DNA from: Balneolaceae bacterium
Lineage (GTDB): Bacteria > Bacteroidota > Rhodothermia > Balneolales > Balneolaceae
Length of the DNA stretch: 64,000 nucleotides
Direction: 5' to 3'
NCBI GenBank assembly: GCA_020832285.1
Contig: JAFIFB010000024.1
Location: 62,001-126,000, forward strand
The notes below the pieces were generated by a model. The model saw nothing but the letters and a program-made list of their open reading frames with translations, was not told the origin of the DNA and searched no databases. A program made the position numbers and the translations under genes. This document shows, one piece after another, positions 61,632 through 64,000 of the stretch; within the stretch, counting starts at the first letter, position 1, and every line of letters begins with the position of its first letter.

Positions 61632-61829
61632 GATTTATTGTCATTTTACACTTCCCCTTTTGAGGTGTAAAATCGAATAGCATTAAATATAAGAACTTTT
61701 CTAATGAATGATGAAATGGATTTCCATCTTTTTTGCACTTTTTTCACCTGTCGCTCAATTGAGACTTTATCTTGATACGATCTTGGGGTATTTTCCCTAG
61801 GTTAATGATAATTGCATGCAAACCTACAG

Positions 61830-63296
61830 ATGGCAAAACGAATTACAAACAGAAAAGACGATTATTCACAGTGGTATTTAGATGTTGTTAAAGAAGCAAA
61901 ACTGGCTGACCACTCTCCCGTGCGTGGCTGCATGGTCATTCGACCCAACGGCTTTGCTTTATGGGAAAATATGAAAAGTGCCCTGGACAAGATGTTTAAA
62001 GATACCGGCCACCAAAACGCTTACTTCCCCCTCTTTATACCCAAATCTTTTCTCTCGAAAGAAGCCCGGCATGTAGAAGGTTTTGCCAAAGAATGTGCAG
62101 TTGTCACCCACAGCCGTCTTAAAAGTGTAGATGGTGGCGTGGAGGTTGACCCCGAATCAAAACTGGATGAAGAACTGATTGTACGCCCCACTTCCGAAAC
62201 CATTATCTGGGATGCCTATCGCAACTGGATCCAGTCTTACCGCGACCTGCCGATACTCATCAACCAGTGGGCCAATGTTGTTCGGTGGGAAATGCGAACC
62301 CGGCTTTTTCTGAGAACAATGGAATTTCTCTGGCAGGAAGGGCATACTGCTCACGCCTCCAAAGAAGAAGCGGTGGAAGAAACACTGCAAATGCTGGAGG
62401 TGTACCGTACTTTCGCCGAAGAGTACATGGCCATGCCTGTGGTAACCGGCGTAAAAACCGAGAGTGAACGATTCGCCGGGGCCGTTGACACCTATTGTAT
62501 CGAATCGCTGATGCAGGATGGTAAAGCACTTCAAGCCGGAACCTCTCACTTTCTGGGGCAAAATTTCGCCAAAGCGTTTGATGTAAAATTCCAGGACAGC
62601 GACGGTGACCATAAATATGTCTGGGCCACGAGCTGGGGCGTTTCCACCCGGCTGATCGGCGGTTTGATTATGACCCATTCAGATGACAACGGCCTGGTCC
62701 TGCCTCCCAAACTGGCTCCTGTACAAGTCGTCATTGTACCCATTTTCAAAACTGATGAACAAAAAAACGCTGTTCTCGATTATGCCCGGCCGGTTGTCGA
62801 TGAGCTCAAAGAAAAAGGCATTTCCATTAAGCTGGACGACCGTGATAATTTCAAACCAGGATGGAAATTTGCCGAGCATGAAGCCCAGGGCACCCCATTG
62901 CGGATTGCCATTGGTCCGAGGGACGTGAAGAATGGTAACATGGAAATTGCCCGCCGCGACACACTCGAAAAGAAGATCATCAGTAAAGAAGGCTCTGCTG
63001 AACTGATTTCAGAGCTTCTTGATACCATCCAAAACGATATGTTACGGGCAGCCAATGAGCGAATTGATAACCAAACGCGCCATGTTGACAGTTACGAGGA
63101 GTTCAAAACCATTATCGAAGAGGGCGGATTTGTGTACGCCCACTGGGACGGAACTGCTGACACCGAAGAGAAAATCAAAGAAGAAACCAAGGCAACCATC
63201 CGCTGTATTCCGCTGAAGGGTGATGATACACCCGGAACCTGCATGGTTACAGGGAATCCATCAGAGAAAAAAGTACTGTTTGCCCGCTCTTACTAA
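61830..63296 (+). CDS. proS: Proline--tRNA ligase, short (archaeal/eukaryal-like) type
   Basis: A 488-residue class II synthetase started at the ATG at 61830 ('[20 protein letters not shown]'); a TTG 18 bases upstream would add six residues. Motif 1 lies around '[34 protein letters not shown]', '[14 protein letters not shown]' is the proline-enzyme signature, motif 2 is '[25 protein letters not shown]', and motif 3 follows near '[14 protein letters not shown]'. There is no bacterial editing insertion; the C-terminal zinc-like domain ending in Tyr ('KVLFARSY') is of the archaeal/eukaryal kind, which many Bacteroidota also use. Confidence 0.95.
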   Translation: MAKRITNRKDDYSQWYLDVVKEAKLADHSPVRGCMVIRPNGFALWENMKSALDKMFKDTGHQNAYFPLFIPKSFLSKEARHVEGFAKECAVVTHSRLKSVDGGVEVDPESKLDEELIVRPTSETIIWDAYRNWIQSYRDLPILINQWANVVRWEMRTRLFLRTMEFLWQEGHTAHASKEEAVEETLQMLEVYRTFAEEYMAMPVVTGVKTESERFAGAVDTYCIESLMQDGKALQAGTSHFLGQNFAKAFDVKFQDSDGDHKYVWATSWGVSTRLIGGLIMTHSDDNGLVLPPKLAPVQVVIVPIFKTDEQKNAVLDYARPVVDELKEKGISIKLDDRDNFKPGWKFAEHEAQGTPLRIAIGPRDVKNGNMEIARRDTLEKKIISKEGSAELISELLDTIQNDMLRAANERIDNQTRHVDSYEEFKTIIEEGGFVYAHWDGTADTEEKIKEETKATIRCIPLKGDDTPGTCMVTGNPSEKKVLFARSY

Positions 63297-63306
63297 TCAC
63301 TTAACT

Positions 63307-64000
63307 ATGCCCGATGAACTTTCCATACCGGAGTCCTGCAAGCTTTACACAGCTGAAAAAAGCCGGGAGCTGGACGGCCATACCATCAACGAGTTTGGCA
63401 TCGATGGTTTTACATTGATGGAACTGGCCGCATCGGGTGCGGCAAAATATATTGGTGAAAAAGAAGGCTCCGGGCGCTGCGGGCTTTACATTTGTGGAAA
63501 AGGAAACAATGCAGGTGATGCCCTTGCAGTAGCCAGGTACATGGTAAATACTCTCCGCCATTCCCTGACGGTGTGCTTTTTATTCGGTCAAGATGATCTC
63601 TCAGCAGACTGCGGCCACAACCTCAGTCTTCTGAAAAAGTTAAAAGAGAAGGGTGCAGATATTCGGTTTTCAATTGAATTTGATGAAGCCGTACAAGAAC
63701 CATTCGATTATATAGTTGACGGTATTTTTGGAACCGGACTGAACAACGACCTGCGTGACCCACTTCCCGGGATAATCGAAAAAATCAATTCGCAATCCAC
63801 CCCTGTTTATGCAATGGACATCCCTTCCGGGCTGAATGCAGACACCGGCCTTCCTCACGGAGCTGCCATTAAAGCAGATTTCTCCTTCACGTTTGGAACA
63901 AATAAACTTGGCTTCTATCTGAACAGTGCCAAAAAGTTTACAGGTGAGGTGGTTTATATACCTCTGCCCTTTCCATCTTATCTTCTTTCTGATGAAACAA
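63307..64000 (+). CDS. NAD(P)H-hydrate repair enzyme, N-terminal epimerase domain (3' end cut off)
   Basis: The frame from ATG 63307 stays open to the window end (231 codons). It reads as the YjeF N-terminal domain (NnrE, NAD(P)HX epimerase): 'CKLYTAEKSRELDGHTINEFGIDGFTLMELAASGAA', 'GLYICGKGNNAGDALAVARYM' (key part G-x-G-N-N-x-G-D-A), 'YIVDGIFGTGLNNDLRDP', 'VYAMDIPSGLNADTG' and 'FSFTFGTNKLGFYLNSA'. In many bacteria a C-terminal dehydratase (NnrD) is fused; whether it is here cannot be seen. It starts 10 bases after proS, so the two are probably co-transcribed. Confidence 0.9.
   Translation, partial: MPDELSIPESCKLYTAEKSRELDGHTINEFGIDGFTLMELAASGAAKYIGEKEGSGRCGLYICGKGNNAGDALAVARYMVNTLRHSLTVCFLFGQDDLSADCGHNLSLLKKLKEKGADIRFSIEFDEAVQEPFDYIVDGIFGTGLNNDLRDPLPGIIEKINSQSTPVYAMDIPSGLNADTGLPHGAAIKADFSFTFGTNKLGFYLNSAKKFTGEVVYIPLPFPSYLLSDET

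Overview
The window looks like a chromosomal segment of a Bacteroidota-type bacterium, most likely Balneolia/Balneolota (relatives of Balneola, Gracilimonas or Rhodohalobacter). The pointers are a 1031-residue secreted protein ending in a type IX secretion sorting tail (NYPNPFNP... motif), a PID-CTERM-type mini-protein, a SusC-like TonB receptor with a carboxypeptidase-regulatory N-domain, a membrane Ser/Thr kinase with a long TPR tail, a serial Mrp-type antiporter cluster, and many intergenic palindromes. The taxonomic call is inference; no rRNA is present.

Layout: (1) 1-4.6 kb, end of an Mrp-like cation/proton antiporter operon (three large proton-channel subunits and one small membrane protein). 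(2) 5.1-10.9 kb, an unrecognised 1249-residue membrane protein, a Bor-like lipoprotein and an FAD-linked oxidoreductase. (3) 11.4-15 kb, a HisKA_2 histidine kinase with a worn ATPase domain, a cold-shock protein, a TauE/SafE permease and a GDSL esterase. (4) 15-25.5 kb, gluconate kinase and 6-phosphogluconate dehydrogenase flanking two envelope proteins, a metallopeptidase gene broken by an in-frame TGA, a cysteine desulfurase, a LOG-family hydrolase, a UbiA prenyltransferase, a thioredoxin-like protein and a class III aminotransferase. (5) 25.7-36.4 kb, Ser/Thr kinase-TPR protein, a lipoprotein, a PA0069-family radical SAM protein, the sorting-tail protein with its PID-CTERM neighbour, then two decayed genes and a redoxin. 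(6) 36.4-46 kb, trmB, TonB receptor with lipoprotein, a sensor kinase split by a one-base shift at an A-run, gltX and DUF1499. (7) 47.2-50.8 kb, a decay island: a truncated M28-peptidase remnant, several repeat families and a complete IS1182-like element inserted in a palindrome. (8) 50.8-64 kb, ZIP transporter, gcvP, quinone-oxidoreductase-like protein, DUF429, aspS, an unusual LuxR-type regulator, tRNA-Met, proS and the start of an NAD(P)H-hydrate repair gene.

The most striking non-coding structure is a dispersed family of about 135-160 bp hairpin elements with terminal inverted repeats (GTGTCGTGTCAA-like), usually flanked by TA on both sides, at 4610, 11201, 47695 and 57140. They behave like MITEs of an IS630/Tc1-type transposon, and three of the four lie within about 20 bp of a stop codon. 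Other notable items are the broken or relic genes (five cases), the 6-A frameshift in the hybrid sensor kinase, the pseudo-receiver in the LuxR protein, and the large membrane protein whose C-terminal half resembles a degenerate NTPase plus winged-helix module. All coordinates and alignments were read by eye; no database search was run.
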